Below are positions 24,345-37,230 of a stretch of DNA of 64,000 nt, piece after piece; within the stretch, counting starts at the first letter, position 1; each line of letters opens with the position of its first letter. This DNA comes from Lycorma delicatula. Taxonomy: Eukaryota > Arthropoda > Insecta > Hemiptera > Fulgoridae. The stretch spans positions 79,845,689 to 79,909,688 of the forward strand of contig NC_134455.1 of assembly GCF_047948215.1 (NCBI RefSeq), read 5' to 3'. Below the pieces are notes generated by a model, which was given only the letters and a program-made list of their open reading frames with translations, did no database searches and had not been told where the DNA came from. The position numbers were made by a program, and so were the translations under genes.

Positions 24345-25637
24345 ATTTTATACAAATATGAGTCAAATGCAAAAGCTTTTATATGACATGACGATTACTA
24401 TTCTGCAGTTTCAAAGCTGAACTTCTAAAGTTAATTCTTAAAATTTCGAACGATTTTATTAGTTCTGTGTAACTCTTTTTGTGAAAATGTTGGAATAATT
24501 TTAAAACTTACTAAAAAGTATGCAATTTCGGTCTAATAAACGTTTACTAGGAAACAATATGAGTTAAAGTTAGAATGAAAATTAACTTGTTGAACATTAT
24601 TTAACTGCAATAGAACACTTAATATTGATACAATAGAACACTTAGTCCCGCTTAAATTAATGTGACTGCCAAATGAAGTGATCCTTAGTTCGTTTCATCC
24701 GGTGAATTCAAAGAATAAAAAAAAAAAAAAACAAGCAAGAATGAGTATTGAAATTTGAATGAGATGAGTAGATGGTTGGAAAGGAGTAAGTGGGAGAGTA
24801 ACAGTAGCTAACATATGTGTCGCAAGTGTTCTTTTCTCTTAAACATTTTTTTAATATTATTTTTAGACACATCAAGACCGTTATTAATGTCTATGTTTTT
24901 TCTTTTTATTGTAGCGTTCACTTACAACATATAAACATAAAATTCTTACATACACCGAGTGGTGATGAAATTACGAGATACGAACTACTAAGATTATAAG
25001 ATACACCAACTGTATAAACAAACATTTCTTTCATCGTATATAAAATTCTGGGTGAATGAACACTACACTAACCGATCTGATTAAGGGCACAGTATTTGGC
25101 GCGCTTTACCTTTGATCATGAGTTTGAAGCCCAATAACTAGTTACACAATAATGGTAAAAAGCAGAGATTGATTTTATTTTATTCTCCGATCACTTTAAC
25201 TTATCCAAAACTTCGTTTGATACTGAAATCTGTTTTCAAAAAGTAAACAAAAAAGGAATAGTACTTTTTTGTGCTGCTTTTAAATCTAACACAAATTTTC
25301 GCTCACGAAAAGAATGCACAAAAATTCTAAAAATATGCCGTACTAACTAAACGTTTCTCATTATCCACATAAAATTTGAGTATTTTTGGAGGAATTGGTT
25401 TTTAGGTTATCGGTCATCATTTAAGTAATAGGTATTTCAAACAGAAACGGTTATGTTTACAAATTATATAAGCTGTACGTTCGTTTGGTTAAACGAATAA
25501 GAAAACAAATTCAAAGTAAATATATCAACGGTGGTAAAGTGGTATTTGAAAAGAATTATTTTACAATAACTGATAAATAACTGCTACGATGAGAAAATAC
25601 TAGTAATTAGTAACTCCTAACAACTAATTTTTTCAAT
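24345..25637. other. AT-rich stretch, no gene seen
   Basis: Nothing recognised. The segment just before 25638 may hold the lost N-terminal part of the transposase that follows. Confidence 0.45.
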
Positions 25638-26330
25638 ATGTTGAAACACCAATTCACAAATGAACTGCAAGCAGTCAAGAGAATATTGATTGCTGCTGTA
25701 AATATTGATGAAAATCGAAATTTATCTGTTTCACACCGTTCAACAGTATCGGGCTTTTTTTCAACAAGAACACGGCGAATTTTGCGTCAAGATCTTGGTC
25801 TACACCCATAAAAGATTAAACTTACTAAAGAATTAAAGCCACAGGATCATTCTTTGAGTAGACGGTTTGCCGATTGAACTCTACAACAGCAGTTCTAGAG
25901 TGAATCCAAATTTTCATCAAAACAAAAATCTTTTCAGATGAGGCTGATTTTTGGCTTTATGGTTTCGTAAACAAGCCAAACTGCCGTATTTGAGATGATT
26001 TCAAACCACAAATGATTCAACACCCACCATAACATCCGAAAAAAATTACTGTTTGGTGTGGATTACAGCTGATGGTATCAGGGCCATTTTTTTCTGGAAA
26101 ATTACCAAGGAAATTCTGATACAGTAAATGGTGAACGCTATCGAACGATTTCTGATTTTTATTGCAAATTTGGAGAATTTAGATTTGAGTAAGATGTGGT
26201 TTCATCATATGGTTTCATCATGGTTTCATCAGCTGAAAGGTAATTACCGGAGGCTAAACAGGAAAAAGAAAGTGAAAAGAATTATGCCACATGCCACACA
26301 ACTGCTGAAAGAATTGTTTTTGTGCGTTTC
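25638..26330 (+). pseudogene. Tc1/mariner-type transposase remnant A
   Basis: The plus-strand reading includes NRNLSVSHRS, RRILRQDLGL, TKELKPQDHSLSRRF and the first catalytic Asp in KIFSDEADFWLYGFVNK, all at 25700-25990. These match the remnant at 28140-28985 and not the mariner at 20 kb. After frameshifts it continues past NGERYR. The second catalytic region is disrupted by a SINE-tail insertion at 26246-26275 and by three copies of TGGTTTCATCA (about 26200-26240). No terminal inverted repeats were found. It is clearly dead. Confidence 0.8.
26246..26275 (+). mobile_element. Minimal SINE type 1 tail insertion
   Basis: TTACCGGAGGCTAAACAGGA and the following AAAAGAAAG are the last ~30 bases of the type 1 SINE. 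TGAAAG before and TGAAAAG after look like a short target duplication. This suggests an extremely 5'-truncated insertion into the transposase remnant. Confidence 0.65.
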
Positions 26331-28012
26331 ATACTGGTGTGAAATCGAGTTAGGTCAAAACGTATTCAAAAAAAGGCTTTCTTACAATTATTTTCTTTTA
26401 ATTTGAGTAATAAAATGAAATTTCGTAATAATTTAACTAATGAAATTGCTAGAAAGGAAAATAAAACACTAACCTCAACGTTTTTACGATTACTACATAA
26501 CAATATAGTTATTATAGTATATTCGACAAATTACATCTATGATTATAAATAAATAAATAAATGCATACATAAAATAAAAAAAAATAGTTTAAACATTCCC
26601 TTCTACCCACTTAAAAGCGTAGGAGGTCAAAGTATTTAGGTGTTCGTTTTTTTTTGTTTCTGTATTTCTAGAAGAGCATCATAAATTTAATAAGTACCGT
26701 ATACACTAATGCTCATCATTTTGTCCGAAATGATAGTTGCAAAATAGCCTGTGCGTCGTACATGGATTTTAAGCTTCAAATTAATGATAATGTAATCATA
26801 TATATATTAATCGATCCGTGCAGAATTTTAATATACAAACTGGTTTGTTTTGACTACGAACCTACATCCAGTGAAATAAAATGATTTAGATAAAATAAAA
26901 CACTTTATTACAGTAATAACCAGTGTAAAAAAATTAAACTCTTATCCAAATATGGCACCAGACTTATAGAAAGCTATCCTGCATTTTTTTTTTCAAGTAA
27001 TGAATTAGTACTGGACTGGATTAAATGCGTCTGTAAGCATCGACCAAGGGTTTTATTATGAAAACCTTCTGTACTTGTAACGGATAATTTTAGGGATCAG
27101 ACGACCGATGATGTAAAGTGAAGATTGATTGCTGGAAAGTGTGATCAAGTTACTATTCCTGGTGGAATGATATTCAGTCTTCAGTTTCTAGATATCTGTG
27201 AAAACCGACCACTTAAAATCAAACTCCATAAATACTGCTCACCAAAACATATAATCTGGTAAAATTAAGAAACACTTTTTGATACAGATTGATGAGTTTT
27301 TTATTGCGGCTAGTCACAAATAACGAATGATTTGATTACAAAATAAAAGTAATGTCGATAGAAATGAGTATAGTTATTTGTGATTAAGCGATTATGAAGA
27401 TAATTTTAGTTCTACGGAAACTGGAGCACTGATGACAGTATTTAATTAATACCTATTATAATTTCTATGTTTTAAATTAAATATTTACAGCATAGACGTT
27501 TTACTGACAGCATGCGAATAACTTAAACGTTGAATTTTCTACGGTGAATTTAATAAAATGTAAAAAAGTAACAATACTTTTTTTACGTTTCTCAATTTTC
27601 AAAACCTGGATGCGCGTAGTACACGGGGTGTAAACAGTAGATATCGACCGATTCGTTTCAAACACACGACTGATACTGGGTTTAATGATTTGAAAATAAA
27701 GTAATAATTACCTAACATTAAAGGCATTTTAATCAAATCAAAAAAAGCACACAAATATGTTTGACAAACTTTTTAAGTTGAACAGCAAATTATATTGATT
27801 TATCAGATTTCATATCACAATAATTTATTATTATTATTATTGTCATCATATCCACCACTATGTCTGCTATGTAGGAGCTCTTTCAAATTGAGCGCAAAAG
27901 ATTGACAGATTGTGGTGGCGAAGTTGAATTTTATTTAAAATTTGATTTCAGTAGTTTATGACATGTGATAGTGGAACGATAAACGCCTCAACAACGTTTA
28001 CAAATCATAAAA
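26331..28012. other. AT-rich stretch, no gene seen
   Basis: No gene or repeat family recognised. (TTA)n is present near 27828-27842. Confidence 0.5.
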
Positions 28013-28985
28013 ATGTATAATCGAATATGGAATCGATTACAGCTGTGTACCGTGCATTTCCTGATATTTATAGTTTGCATAATTGGCCAAAAAAAAAACA
28101 TAATTTATCATTTGATTAAAAAATCCAAAGAGAATTTTCTCTACTTAATGTTAAAACACCAATTCATAAAAGTAATGCAAGGCGTCAAGAGAGTTGCTGC
28201 TGTAAGTGTTAGTGAAAATCGAAATTTATCGGTTTCACATCGTTCAAAAGAATTGGGCCTTTCTTAAACTACAACATGGAGATTTTTGCGTCAAGATCTT
28301 GGTCTGAAACCATATAAGATTCAACTAATTAAAGAATTAAAGCCACGGGATCATTTTTTGAGTAAACGGTTTACTGATTCAACTGTAGAGCAGGTCGAAG
28401 CGAGTTCAAATTTTCATAAAAACAATTATCTTTCAGATGAGGCTCATTTTTGGGTTGATGGTTTTGCGAACAAGCAAAATTTTCGTATTTAGGATTTTTT
28501 CAAACCACAAATGATTCAACAGCGAAAATTACACATCCGAAAAAAAAATCACTGTTTGGTGCGGATTATGGCCGGTGGCAGAATCGGGCCACTTTTTTTC
28601 AAGAATGAATAAGGAAATGCTGTTACAGTACGTGGAAAAACGCTACTGAGCGATTTGTGATTTTTTTTGTGCAAATTTGGAAAATTTGGATTTGGATGAG
28701 ATTTGGTTTCAAGAGAACGGTGTCACATGCCACGCAACTGCTGAAACAATTCAGTCATTGGGTCAAACAATTAACGAGTCGATAATTTCACGAAATGGTA
28801 ATGTCAATTGGCATCAAAATCGTGTGATTTGACTCGCTTAGATTTTTTCTCTGGGTTATATTAAGTCACAAGTCTGTAGGAATAAACCACTAACGATTGA
28901 TGACTTGAAAGTAAGTGTTCGATGCGTTATTAATGAAATTGAACCAAGCCGTGAAGGCCATAGTGATGCTTTTGGAACATAATGT
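28013..28985 (+). pseudogene. Tc1/mariner-type transposase remnant B
   Basis: Same family and orientation as remnant A, about 2.5 kb downstream. It reads NRNLSVSHRSKELGLS, then WRFLRQDLGLKPYKIQLI and ELKPRDHFLSKRF, with the first Asp in YLSDEAHFWVDGFANKQN (about 28430-28485). The second catalytic Asp is replaced by Asn (QENGVTCHATAE, about 28710-28745). The third catalytic block (LDYFLWG type) is decayed to LDFFSGL in another frame (about 28825-28860). Several stops and frameshifts exist. The N-terminal HTH part is unclear. Confidence 0.8.
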
Positions 28986-30047
28986 AATGTTATAAGCTGC
29001 AAAATAAACAAAACATTCCTTTTGTTTTACGGCAGTTTTACTTTTTGCGCTGAAAATAAAAGGCGCTTATTATTCTCATTAAAATATTATTTATAAATAA
29101 TAGTACAAATTAAAATAAAAATAAAAAATAATAAATAAATAAATATATTTTAAAACTATGCGATTTTCTAATTAAAAATAAACCAAAACATAGTATAAAA
29201 TTTAATATTTATGAATCATCAATATTCATAACCGAACTAGGAAATCGCGCGATCAAAAAGTCACATGTTTTTTTTTTTTTTACTTTTAAAAACAGAAATA
29301 AGCTATTTACACTTTTAATAAAGAGATATATTTTTATTTAATAAATGTTGTCAGTATGGTGATATTTTTATGAAGTAGGTCCTTTGCTATCTTTTAAGAC
29401 CCTAAATAAAAATAAACAAAAAATAATAAAAACTTCCATTGGCTGCATTGTCATTTAAGAATGTTCACATGGTATAAAAATTTCTTGAGCGACCTATTTT
29501 CAAAATAAATTCTTTTTCCATCATTAACTGTGTCAAACATGTTAAATATGAATTAATTTATGGTTTTGATGTCAAAACTTAATTTTTCGTAGTTATAGTA
29601 TATTTTCATATAGTTTTGTTATTACTTTTCCTTAATTACGGGTAAAAAAAATAATAGTGCAAAGTAAAAATAAATTATCGCTGTCTTCGCACATACAAAA
29701 AGATTTCGATTAAATTAACGATAAATTTTGAATAATACGTAGTATGTGGTGAATAAAAATAAGAAACATATTCCTTTAGTTAAGAATTGAAATTCAGTAG
29801 TGAATGGTCATTAAATCTCTCTGCTTTGATGTCACACCTTTTAATAGCATAAAGATAATTTAAACTGTGGAAGATTTTCTACTTTAAGAGGTGAGTGCAG
29901 AGAAAAATATAAAGTAAAGTAACAAAAAATGGAATAATTTAAAAAGTTTGTAGGTTCTTCTATCCTATAAGCTGAATCAAGTTTTGTAAGTAAAGTTCTA
30001 TAGATATATTTTAGGAAAAATCAAAAAATATACAAAAACGGTAAAAC

Positions 30048-30110
<63 letters not shown>

Positions 30111-31017
30111 ATAATAGATTTATTATTATCATCATCTAAGTTTTGTATTTATTAAACATATTTTACAACAGTTAAATAACAAATAATAAAAATCCTACAA
30201 GCTGGAAATGGAAAAAAGAAGAAATGAAAAAGGGGGAAATTAAGAAAATCAAATGAGCAACAAAATCACTATTTTTAATCTAATTTAATGAAGAGAAAGT
30301 TAATTTTGTAATATTAAATCTTGTACCTTTATAATTTTGAATGAGTAAACGCCTTTAAATAATATAAATTAACCAAATTTTAGAGCAATTTAACAAGGAA
30401 TATTGTGAGACTTGTCCACAAATATATTTATTTCCATACATAATGACATTGTAGTCCAAATATAATTACACTATTCATTAATGAACATTTTAACATATTC
30501 AGGAAAATAAAAATAAATTATTACACTTTCCGGGAAAGAAATTTTAATTTTAAATGTTGTGGGTAATTATCAGATCTACATTTTTTCGTCCTGCAACAAT
30601 ATATAAATACACTATCTGTAATGAAAAAAAGTTCAAATCTGGGATAAATTCTGCTTTGGAAACATAAAAATACAATGTCAGGTAGGAATTTTTTACGGCT
30701 AACTCAAAAATGTATCCTCCACTTATATCTATTTAACCTCCGAAAATCAAATAAAAACCGTACATATTAAAATATTTATATAGGAATTGGAAAAATGAAA
30801 TTCACAAAATATAAATAATTATTGTTAAATTATTATTATTATTTATTAATATAAATAATTGTTTAACGTACACAAAACATTTTTCTTTCACTTAATAAAT
30901 ACAATCTTTAAAAAATCTTCCTAAAATGCTAAGTAATTATCATTTTTCCCCTTTTTTTAATAATTTTATCTATAGTCGCTTCAACAATTAAAGCCATTGA
31001 CGACTTATATTTCTTTT
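28986..31017. other. AT-rich stretch, no gene seen
   Basis: Contains a long (TAA)n run at 30048-30109. Otherwise AT-rich without recognisable features. Confidence 0.5.
30048..30109. repeat. (TAA)n microsatellite
   Basis: About 20 uninterrupted TAA units. I-type LINE tails can seed such runs, but no LINE 3' end is recognisable next to it. Confidence 0.9.
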
Positions 31018-31287
31018 CTGTTTAGCCTCCGAATCCACCGTAAGGTTCAGAGAATGAATCAGGATGATATGTATGAATATAAATGAAGTGCACTCCTGTA
31101 CAATCTGAGGTCGACCATTTCTGAGATGTGTGGTTAATTGAAATCTAACCACCAAAGAACACCGGTATCCACGATCCAGTATTCAAATCCGAATAAAAGC
31201 AATTACCTTTATTAGGATTTGAACTCTCGGCTTCGTCATCAGCTGATTTACGACGACGAGTTTACCAATAGATCAACCCGGTGGGTT
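31018..31287 (-). mobile_element. tRNA-derived SINE, type 1
   Basis: Minus-strand copy of the element at 18815-19080. It has a box A-like TGATCTATTGG (31264-31274), a degenerate box B AGTTCAAATCC (31215-31225), the same body and the CCGTAAGG-like variant before the GGAGGCTAAACAG end. Full length but diverged. Confidence 0.85.
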
Positions 31288-33060
31288 CATTTTATTTTAA
31301 TAACGCTTTTAATATGTCTATATGCAAACCAATCTCGGTTCACATTCACATTGAATTCTGAAGTAACTACGGGGAACGTACAAAAAGCTCCTACAATGAA
31401 AATATCCTACATTAAAATCGACAGTTTGATATTTATTTTTATAAAAATAGGTTCAATAATTCTAGATACTGAGACGCATAAATAGATTCATTAGTCAAAC
31501 ACATCGTTCTCCTTTATTTTTCTTTTCTTTTATAATTAACCTATTTTTTCTTATTATTTGAATTCAATAACGGATAATGATATAGAGTAATTTCCAAAGT
31601 TTCTTTAAAAATATTTTTCCGCGTTGATTTTCAATCGGAAAAACTATTAAGTAAATTTATTTGCACTACTTTATTCAGTCCACTATCAGTTTTTACCGAT
31701 ACAAAAATCTATTATCGATGTGACATTAGAAATACCTAACACATAATTAATGGGAGATGAAAGGGAAAGATTCACTACTCTATTTTAATAAAGGGAAACT
31801 GGGGGGAAATCAATAGGAAAGACGTTCGGTACGTCTTGAGTGTGAACACCAAAAGCAGGCGGCGTCAGTATGTCGTCGGATTGACGGATGGATAGTGACA
31901 GGGGCAATTTAGCGAAGTGAGTCTCATAACTCAGCCATTGTCAGGATCAGCTCTCAGATTAGGCCTCCCTTATTCGCGCGAACTCCCACTGTCTGAATCT
32001 CAGCTCGTTCGTAATTCGGGTAAGTCAGCTTGACCGAACCCACGGAAGTAACAAAGCGATATACAACACACGTATTATAAATGTAGGCTACACGAGGAAT
32101 AAAAAACCTGACTTTTAAAATCGCAGCTTTACTTGAACGCATTAAATTATTATTATATCTGATTTACAAGTTGCAATAAATGCTTCTATAATCACGACTA
32201 TTATGGTGTAAGCAACTCAGTGAACTAATATAAATCGCACACTTTCCCTAAACTATTTGCATTCGAATTTAAACAACAATTTTTCCTACATTCTATGTAT
32301 GTTAAGTGCTGTAATCAAATGACTGAAAGCCGACCTGACATTATTACAGAGTCAATTCTCAAAATGAAGCGTTCATTCTAAAAAACAACAATCATCCCAC
32401 ACCAGACTGATTAGGATTGGTGAGGGGTGAAGTGACTCCAAGTTGCCTTCTCCACCGAGTCAAATTAACGACTGCAAAATGGAGATCGTAATCAACCTAC
32501 AGGTGACATTTAATTTTATTTACCACTGTGATTGGTTACATATTGAACATCGTTACTTTCAAAGAAAAACAGTTTCAAAAGTTTTCCTAATGTATCTCAG
32601 GTATCTAGATGTAAAACAGGTAGAAGAAAGACGGGAAAGATAGTGTAAAGCTAAGAAATGAAAGACATACATTAATGTATCTTTTTCTGTTGCAAAATAA
32701 TACAAAATACGAGAATATATCCGCTGGATTCCGTAAGTTTTAATAAAATTACCTTAAATTAATAATTTGAAACTCAACATTTGATTGAATCCTCTATGTA
32801 AAGGCACTTAACACCCGAACATAGAGTTATCTAATTTGGATAATATTGCCCAACATTTTTTTGTGTATTTTATTTTACTGTTATTTTTGTTTTCAAGTAA
32901 ATATCAGGACCCTTTACACACTGTAAATGTTTTATGGATGCGTTTTCTTTAAACGTTTAGTGTCACGTTATTTTTGTGTTTTATTAAAATTTAAGAGCCC
33001 TTTACATCCTTATATCTGACAATCCTGCTGATGATATGTTTTTTAAACGATATGACGATA
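31288..33060. other. AT-rich stretch with GC-richer patches, no gene seen
   Basis: 31830-32110 and 32400-32480 are GC-richer than their surroundings but give no reading I recognise. 32870-33010 contains two diverged copies of a block starting GTTATTTTTGT and ending with CCCTTTACA, about 110 bp apart. Confidence 0.4.
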
Positions 33061-33213
33061 GCTGATGACCTTAGAAGTCGATGACCATAAAGAAAAAAAG
33101 AATTGATATTACTCTTGATGAATGAAAATCATTGTTCTTAGAAATGAAGTAGAAATCGATGACCATATAAAAAAAAAGAATTAACATTATACTTGATTAA
33201 TGGAAATCATTTG
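33061..33213 (+). repeat. Tandem copies of a LINE 3'-tail-like segment
   Basis: A 78-bp period: AGAAGTCGATGACCATAAAG begins at 33073 and AGAAATCGATGACCATATAA at 33151, each followed by A-rich sequence and a shared ~45-bp block. The core GATGACC.TAG.AGTCGATG resembles the 3' end of the LINE at 55153-55182. It is probably two stacked LINE tails or a duplicated one. Confidence 0.5.
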
Positions 33214-33312
33214 TAGCATCTCAGCACATTTCCACACGCTACAAAATTATCATTTCATCTCATCCTCTGCAGCAATCCTAACGGTGATCCCGGAGGCTAA
33301 AAAAAAAAAAAC
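33214..33312 (+). mobile_element. SINE type 2, 3' half
   Basis: The plus strand reads ACACGCTACAAAATTATCAT, CATCTCATCCTCTG, AACGGTGATCCCGGAGGCTA and a poly-A run. The end CCGGAGGCTAAA is the same as in the type 1 SINE, while the inner part matches type 2 copies. The head is truncated. Confidence 0.6.
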
Positions 33313-33784
33313 GGAAACCATACAAGAGTAATCGTAAACTGCTGGACAGATGATGTAGTACATTGTTAGATGAAATCTTGCAGAAATAGCAACCGATCAT
33401 AAGAACAAAAGATACATTTCTGATAAACTCTGGAGGTGATAATGGATTTTATTAGCCGCACAGCAGATGTAGATGGTTGATAATGTCAACGACTTATGAA
33501 GGAACGTATTGATTCAAAATCAACATTAAGTACAAACAATAGCTTATAATCGACCAGATGGTGATAAAATTAATAATACAAAAAAAATGTTTCATCCATA
33601 TACGGACTGTTATTCCGGCTAAAATCGAGGATTTATTGTAAATTAAAACAGTGGAGTATGTTGTATTGTCTTATACTAACCAACTAATAAAAAGAGTATT
33701 GAAAAAGAGAATTTAAAGATTATTGAAAAAGTTAAAGAGACTGGAATAATCTGTATTATTTTTAATTTATACCTAAAGCAAATA
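33313..33784. other. AT-rich stretch, no gene seen
   Basis: No gene or repeat recognised. Confidence 0.5.
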
Positions 33785-35003
33785 AGAGGCGTTCGGAAAG
33801 TTTTCGGTTTGACAAAGAAATAAAAGTTTTTTAGAATTTTCTTTACGTATTTCAATGTTGTACCTTCTAATCTGATACATTTGGACCAGCGACTTTATGC
33901 ATTTTTAATGTGTTTAATGCGATTTGTCCAACTCCGCAAAATAAGCGACTGTATCATGTTTGATTTCATAACTTGAAGTGAATCTTCATCTAGTGTATCA
34001 ACCCTTTAGGTTTAGGGTGAGAAAGTAACTGCTGGCAGCCAAATCCGTCGAACACCGGCGGATGTGTTAGTTCTTCTAACCGTTGGTCATAAAGTTATGC
34101 AGCAACAATCCGAGACTAGTGTGCAGGCACATTATCGAGGTAAAAGTGCAATATCTTTTTGCCCAGATCTGGACATTTAGACCGAATAGCAGCACTCTTC
34201 AATCGATCCAGCAATGAACCGTAACATTTCCCGGAGAAGTCCTGCTTTTTTGTTAGTATATGAGCACTACACTCGAGAATAAAAAAAAAAACCTAGCCTA
34301 GATTTTTCCCACAAATGGAACAGTTTTCACTTTCTTTGGTGTACTTTTACCTGCCCTCACTCCGGTTTCTTCCCTAGAATGATAAATCCATGTTTCACTT
34401 ACTGTTATAAAAAGCAAAGAAACTTAGCGGAATCGTATTTAAATAAGAATACACAACTTTAAAAGTGTTCAATCAATGTGCTTCCGGTTGACTGTTAACA
34501 AATGCGAAACCCATTGAGCGGAAAGCTTTTTCATACAAAATCATGGTGTAAAATGTGATGGATACGATCTCTGAAGATGTTTCCCATGTCAGCAAGCTCC
34601 CGTACCATCAATCTGCAATCACTTACTACGGATTGTGGATTTTTGAGATGATTTCAATTGTCGTACGCATTTTGGGAACCCCGAGCGTTCATCATCTTGA
34701 ACGGATGTAAGACCACGATTAAATTCAGCAGCCCACTTTTTTACTGACAAAAACGAAGGGGAAGAATCATTTAAAGTGGAATTTAACTTTTTTTCCTGCG
34801 GTTAAACCTTTTAAAAAAGTACTTTATAACAGCTCCAACTTTAGTTTTATCCATTTCTCAGAAAATCCCAAAACTTGTTTGCTTTGCACGCGTTCCAAAT
34901 TCCACAACACGTCATCAAAAGGATCATACTGGACAAATATTGTAATCATTTGGTCATACTTGTGCCATCTCTGAGTCAGGCTGAATACTTTAAGAAACGG
35001 TCC
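33785..35003 (-). mobile_element. Decayed classic mariner element
   Basis: 1219 bp flanked by TA on both sides (33783-33784 and 35004-35005). The left end AGAGGCGTTCGGAAAGTTTT and the right end on the minus strand GGACCGTTTCTTAAAGTATT are diverged inverted repeats (about 19 of 29 bases agree over the full repeat). The interior is a minus-strand transposase remnant. Size, ends and target site all fit mariner. Confidence 0.85.
33845..34854 (-). pseudogene. Mariner (DD34D-type) transposase remnant
   Basis: Start at 34854 (MDKTKVGAVIKYFFKK). Readable blocks include SPSFLSVKKWAAEFNRG (HTH part, about 34705-34760), the block with SDCRLMVRELA, RIHHILHHD, and near the C-terminus SRWSKCIRLEGTTLKYV (about 33850-33905). 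These match the common animal mariner transposase layout. The catalytic core is scrambled by stops and frameshifts, and I could not read an intact Asp triad. An old copy. Confidence 0.8.
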
Positions 35004-35005
35004 TA

Positions 35006-35027
35006 ATATGCATATGTGCATTTTTTG

Positions 35028-35059
<32 letters not shown>

Positions 35060-36536
35060 CATTACTCAACTCCGTGATATGACATTAGTTATTTATTCCG
35101 GAAAATGAAATGGTACCGATCCCAAATAAAAAGGATACTACCTCAGGTTTAGTAGAAAAAATTAGGTTAAAGTAATTTCCCGTAAACTTTTTCATTTAGC
35201 CGAATAGAACATGTCCACATCAATATCAACAAGCTAATAAAAAACTGATATATAAAAAATACTGATATATTTATCCCTAAAAGTAACACTTACATTTTGT
35301 TCAAAAAACATAGTAAAATTAATACCATTCCTCTCAGGAAAAACAGCTCATTCTAAAGCAACATGTGTACAACCGAATGTTGTACACACATCACAATCAT
35401 AAAAAAAACTTGCGAAATTACTCGGTGTAAATAAAAAAATCAATTAACCCATTTTCAGCTGTGAAACATACATTTATAGTCTGCAATCCAAGACAATTTT
35501 AAATATTTTTTCCAAAACTTTTTTAATAATTTGTTCAGCATATCCCTTTCGTATTATTGAATTTAATTCCAAACCGAAGTTAATTATAAACATTTGATTA
35601 TTTATTTCAATTTATGTATGCATCACATAATAAAGACAGCAAAAACTGAAGGAAATTTTTCTAAATTAATTTAAATCAACCCAAATGCAATACCAGTTTA
35701 AAGACGTCACAATCCTAATGTTAAAAATAACGTACATTTTTGGGGGATTTAACGGGTTCATTCAAACTGAATTTTACAAAATATTATTAAGACATAAATT
35801 AAAGCACATAGGATTCGTTAAAATTTCTGTAGAATTTTTTTTGAAATTTTTAACTGGGGGTTTGATTTTGACGAGTCAATTATATGTAGTTTAAATATTT
35901 AGGATTCATTAAAGCAAACAACAAAATATTACTTCATAAAAATCAGAAAAGAAAATTTGTAACACCTTTTATTTTGTACAATTAAAATATTCATTATTGA
36001 AGTAACTGTTTTTTTATATTCTAAAGTTTTTTATTTTTGCATAGTTATTTGAAAACAGTAGGTAATAATCCAATTCTCTAACTCAAAGCGATTTACTAAA
36101 TTCAAGTTTATATACTAACGCCCTTTTATAGCAATAAAGCACAGTAATTCCGACCATTATTATTAAAAGCACATTAATCGATTGAATTTGCAATCAATTA
36201 CTGACAAAAATTATTTGTTACCACCGAACTCTCCGCAAAAGTATCCCTGCTGTGTTCACGGATCATTTATTTTCAACAATAGACTATCCAACCGCTTAAT
36301 AAATACCAATTTTTGAAAACATATCTAACACACGCTCAACCCATATACATCTTATTTAGTCTGTTTGTGCGAGACATCGATAATAACCAAGCATATAGTC
36401 CAAGTAAAAGAAAATTATTTTCTCAACCACAGCAAATAATGGATTATAATTTCAAGACGTATTATCTAAAAAGATCCGTTTTATATAAAAAGAAAAATCA
36501 AAATCAATATAACTATATAAACAATATGTAAAAAAA
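35006..36536. other. AT-rich stretch, no gene seen
   Basis: Starts with (TA)n at 35027-35053. Reading frames at 35685-35894 and 36313-36531 are Lys/Ile/Phe/Asn-rich and look like chance openings. Confidence 0.5.
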
Positions 36537-37230
36537 CTGACAACACAGTAGGACTTTCCCGTCACGCGGCATTTTTCTGATGCACCGATTACATACACAA
36601 CCTGATTTAAAATATTTATAATTTAATTTAAATATAATATTTGTTATATTTAATTCAATGATTCTAACTAAAGGTTGCGCGCATACCGTATTTCATTCGC
36701 ACAGTTGTGGCGGTACTAGCAGCCACTTTAAATACTTTTATACACTTTAAATATTATTCATTTATATAATTTTACCGCTCACCTGTAACGTCACACATAG
36801 CAGACGACTACAACAGTTGTACATCAGTGCTACAATAGCGTTCCTTGCGAAGAGAAGGGAGACTATTGACGCAGTATACCCTTAGCCTCTAGTTTATTTA
36901 GAATATTTTTTGGGGTGGGGTGCGATTTGCAAAAATATTTTTGGAAATATTATTTTTTAATTACTAACAAATGTGCCTAAGAAAAATAAGATCTATATAG
37001 AAGTAATCTGACCAAGTTTGGTCAAAATCGGTCCGGTAGTTCTGGAGATATAAGGCGATTTAGAGTGCAACACCGAACACACACTTACATACGAACATCC
37101 GGAAATTTCCATCTGGTTTTTTGGGTTCCTTAGGTGTCAAAACGTCAAGATCTGGTGAAAACCGCATACGCCCAAATTGGCCAGGTTACAATACTTTCCC
37201 TTCTTCAGCTATAGCGCAAAACGGGAAAGT
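36537..37230 (+). mobile_element. Non-autonomous DNA element, copy A
   Basis: ACTTTCCCGT (36553-36562) and ACGGGAAAGT (37221-37230) are perfect inverted 10-mers near the ends. Homology to copy B at 41345-42020 continues a little outside the left one (CTGA.AACACAG..AGGACTTTCCCGTCACG). The interior includes CGCTCACCTGTAACGTCACA and GACCAAGTTTGGTCAAAATC, both present in inverse orientation in copy B. There is no transposase frame. Class unknown. Confidence 0.65.

Noticed and set aside
24109..24372. 87-codon frame with a long Tyr-Ile run
   Set aside because: It reads across the palindrome and translates (TA)n. It is not a gene.
35685..35894. 69-codon plus-strand frame
   Set aside because: Its Ile/Lys/Phe/Leu composition and AT-driven codons suggest a chance opening.
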